From contig JAJZJJ010000242.1 of NCBI GenBank assembly GCA_021810175.1, positions 1 through 5,597 on the forward strand: DNA of 5,597 bases, read 5' to 3'. Under the pieces are notes generated by a model. That model did no database searches and was not told the origin of the DNA. It saw only the letters and a program-made list of their open reading frames with translations. Positions 5,330 through 5,597 of the stretch are shown here, piece by piece. Each line of letters starts with the position of its first letter. The first letter of the stretch is position 1. Source of the stretch: Acidobacteriota bacterium. Its GTDB lineage: Bacteria; Acidobacteriota; Terriglobia; Terriglobales; Acidobacteriaceae. Made by a program: the position numbers and the translations under genes.

Positions 5330-5597
5330 ATGAACTACCAGAGCGAGTCGTTGGCGGGCAAGAATCCCGTGGAGCTGATTGTCGCCCTCTACGACGGCAT
5401 GCTGCGATTTCTCTCCGAGGCGATCGCGGCGGTGGAACGCGGCGATGTGGCCGCGCGGCGGGTCGCCGTCAAGCGGGTCTTTGATATTCTGCTGCACCTG
5501 CAGTCGCGGCTGCGGATGGACGTGGGCGGGAGTTCGGCGCAGTCGCTTTCGGAGTTTTACGCGGCGATTTTTGCGCTGTGCCTGGAGGGCTCGCGGC
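5330..5597 (+). CDS. fliS: Flagellin export chaperone FliS, 5' part (3' end beyond window)
   Basis: Cytosolic chaperone that binds the flagellin C-terminus, prevents premature polymerisation and escorts it to the flagellar export gate. The first 89 residues are present, of a family length of about 120-150. Residues 12-27 read NPVELIVALYDGMLRF, the FliS signature equivalent to (S/T)PxELIxMLYDGAxxxL. The helix following (SEAIAAVERGDVAARRVAVKRVFDILLHLQ) and the GGSSAQSLSEFYAAI stretch fit helices 2 to 4 of the four-helix bundle. Unlike the exported FliC and FliD it has many arginines and a cysteine, as expected for a protein that stays inside. The ATG lies 1 nt after the fliD stop. GGAG at 5321-5324 ends inside fliD, 5 nt before the ATG, so translation is probably coupled to fliD. 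Confidence 0.93.
   Translation, partial: MNYQSESLAGKNPVELIVALYDGMLRFLSEAIAAVERGDVAARRVAVKRVFDILLHLQSRLRMDVGGSSAQSLSEFYAAIFALCLEGSR

Overview
The window is a late-flagellar gene locus from a GC-rich diderm bacterium. It has two divergent arms around a 244-bp promoter region. The flbD-motA-motB order, the short flagellin and the serine/threonine-rich FliD beginning MSTVGLAFGS resemble, from memory, soil Acidobacteriota of the Terriglobia type. That assignment is an inference, with moderate confidence.

Left (minus-strand) arm, positions 2371 down to 1: flbD, motA, motB, then the 5' part of an endonuclease III-like (HhH-GPD) DNA glycosylase gene that runs off the left edge. Junctions are tight. 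The motA Shine-Dalgarno overlaps the flbD stop, motA and motB overlap by ATGA, and motB may overlap the glycosylase gene by TAATG. This looks like one operon encoding the motor stator (MotA/MotB), its accessory protein FlbD, and a repair enzyme carried along with them.

Right (plus-strand) arm, positions 2616 to 5597: a 307-aa flagellin with a strong hairpin terminator behind it, then fliD (filament cap) and fliS (flagellin export chaperone, cut by the right edge). fliD and fliS are separated by 1 nt. Together they supply the filament subunit, its cap and its secretion chaperone.

Regulation: three sequences match the sigma-28 (FliA) consensus. One drives flbD-motA-motB with an exact GCCGATAA -10. 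One drives flagellin with TAAAG, an 11-nt spacer and GCCGATGA. One lies directly upstream of fliD with GCCGATAG. The fliD -10 is so close to the ATG that the transcript would be leaderless or nearly so. The flagellin leader (about 94 nt) has a hairpin over its Shine-Dalgarno and another with GGA in its loop, a layout reminiscent of CsrA/RsmA-controlled flagellin mRNAs.

Nothing here amounts to a wholly new system. The best leads are the post-transcriptional signals on flagellin, the putative leaderless fliD, the internal 86-residue duplication in FliD, and the repair gene attached to the stator operon. No stretch over 300 bases lacks a gene. I saw no RNA genes, mobile elements or CRISPR array.
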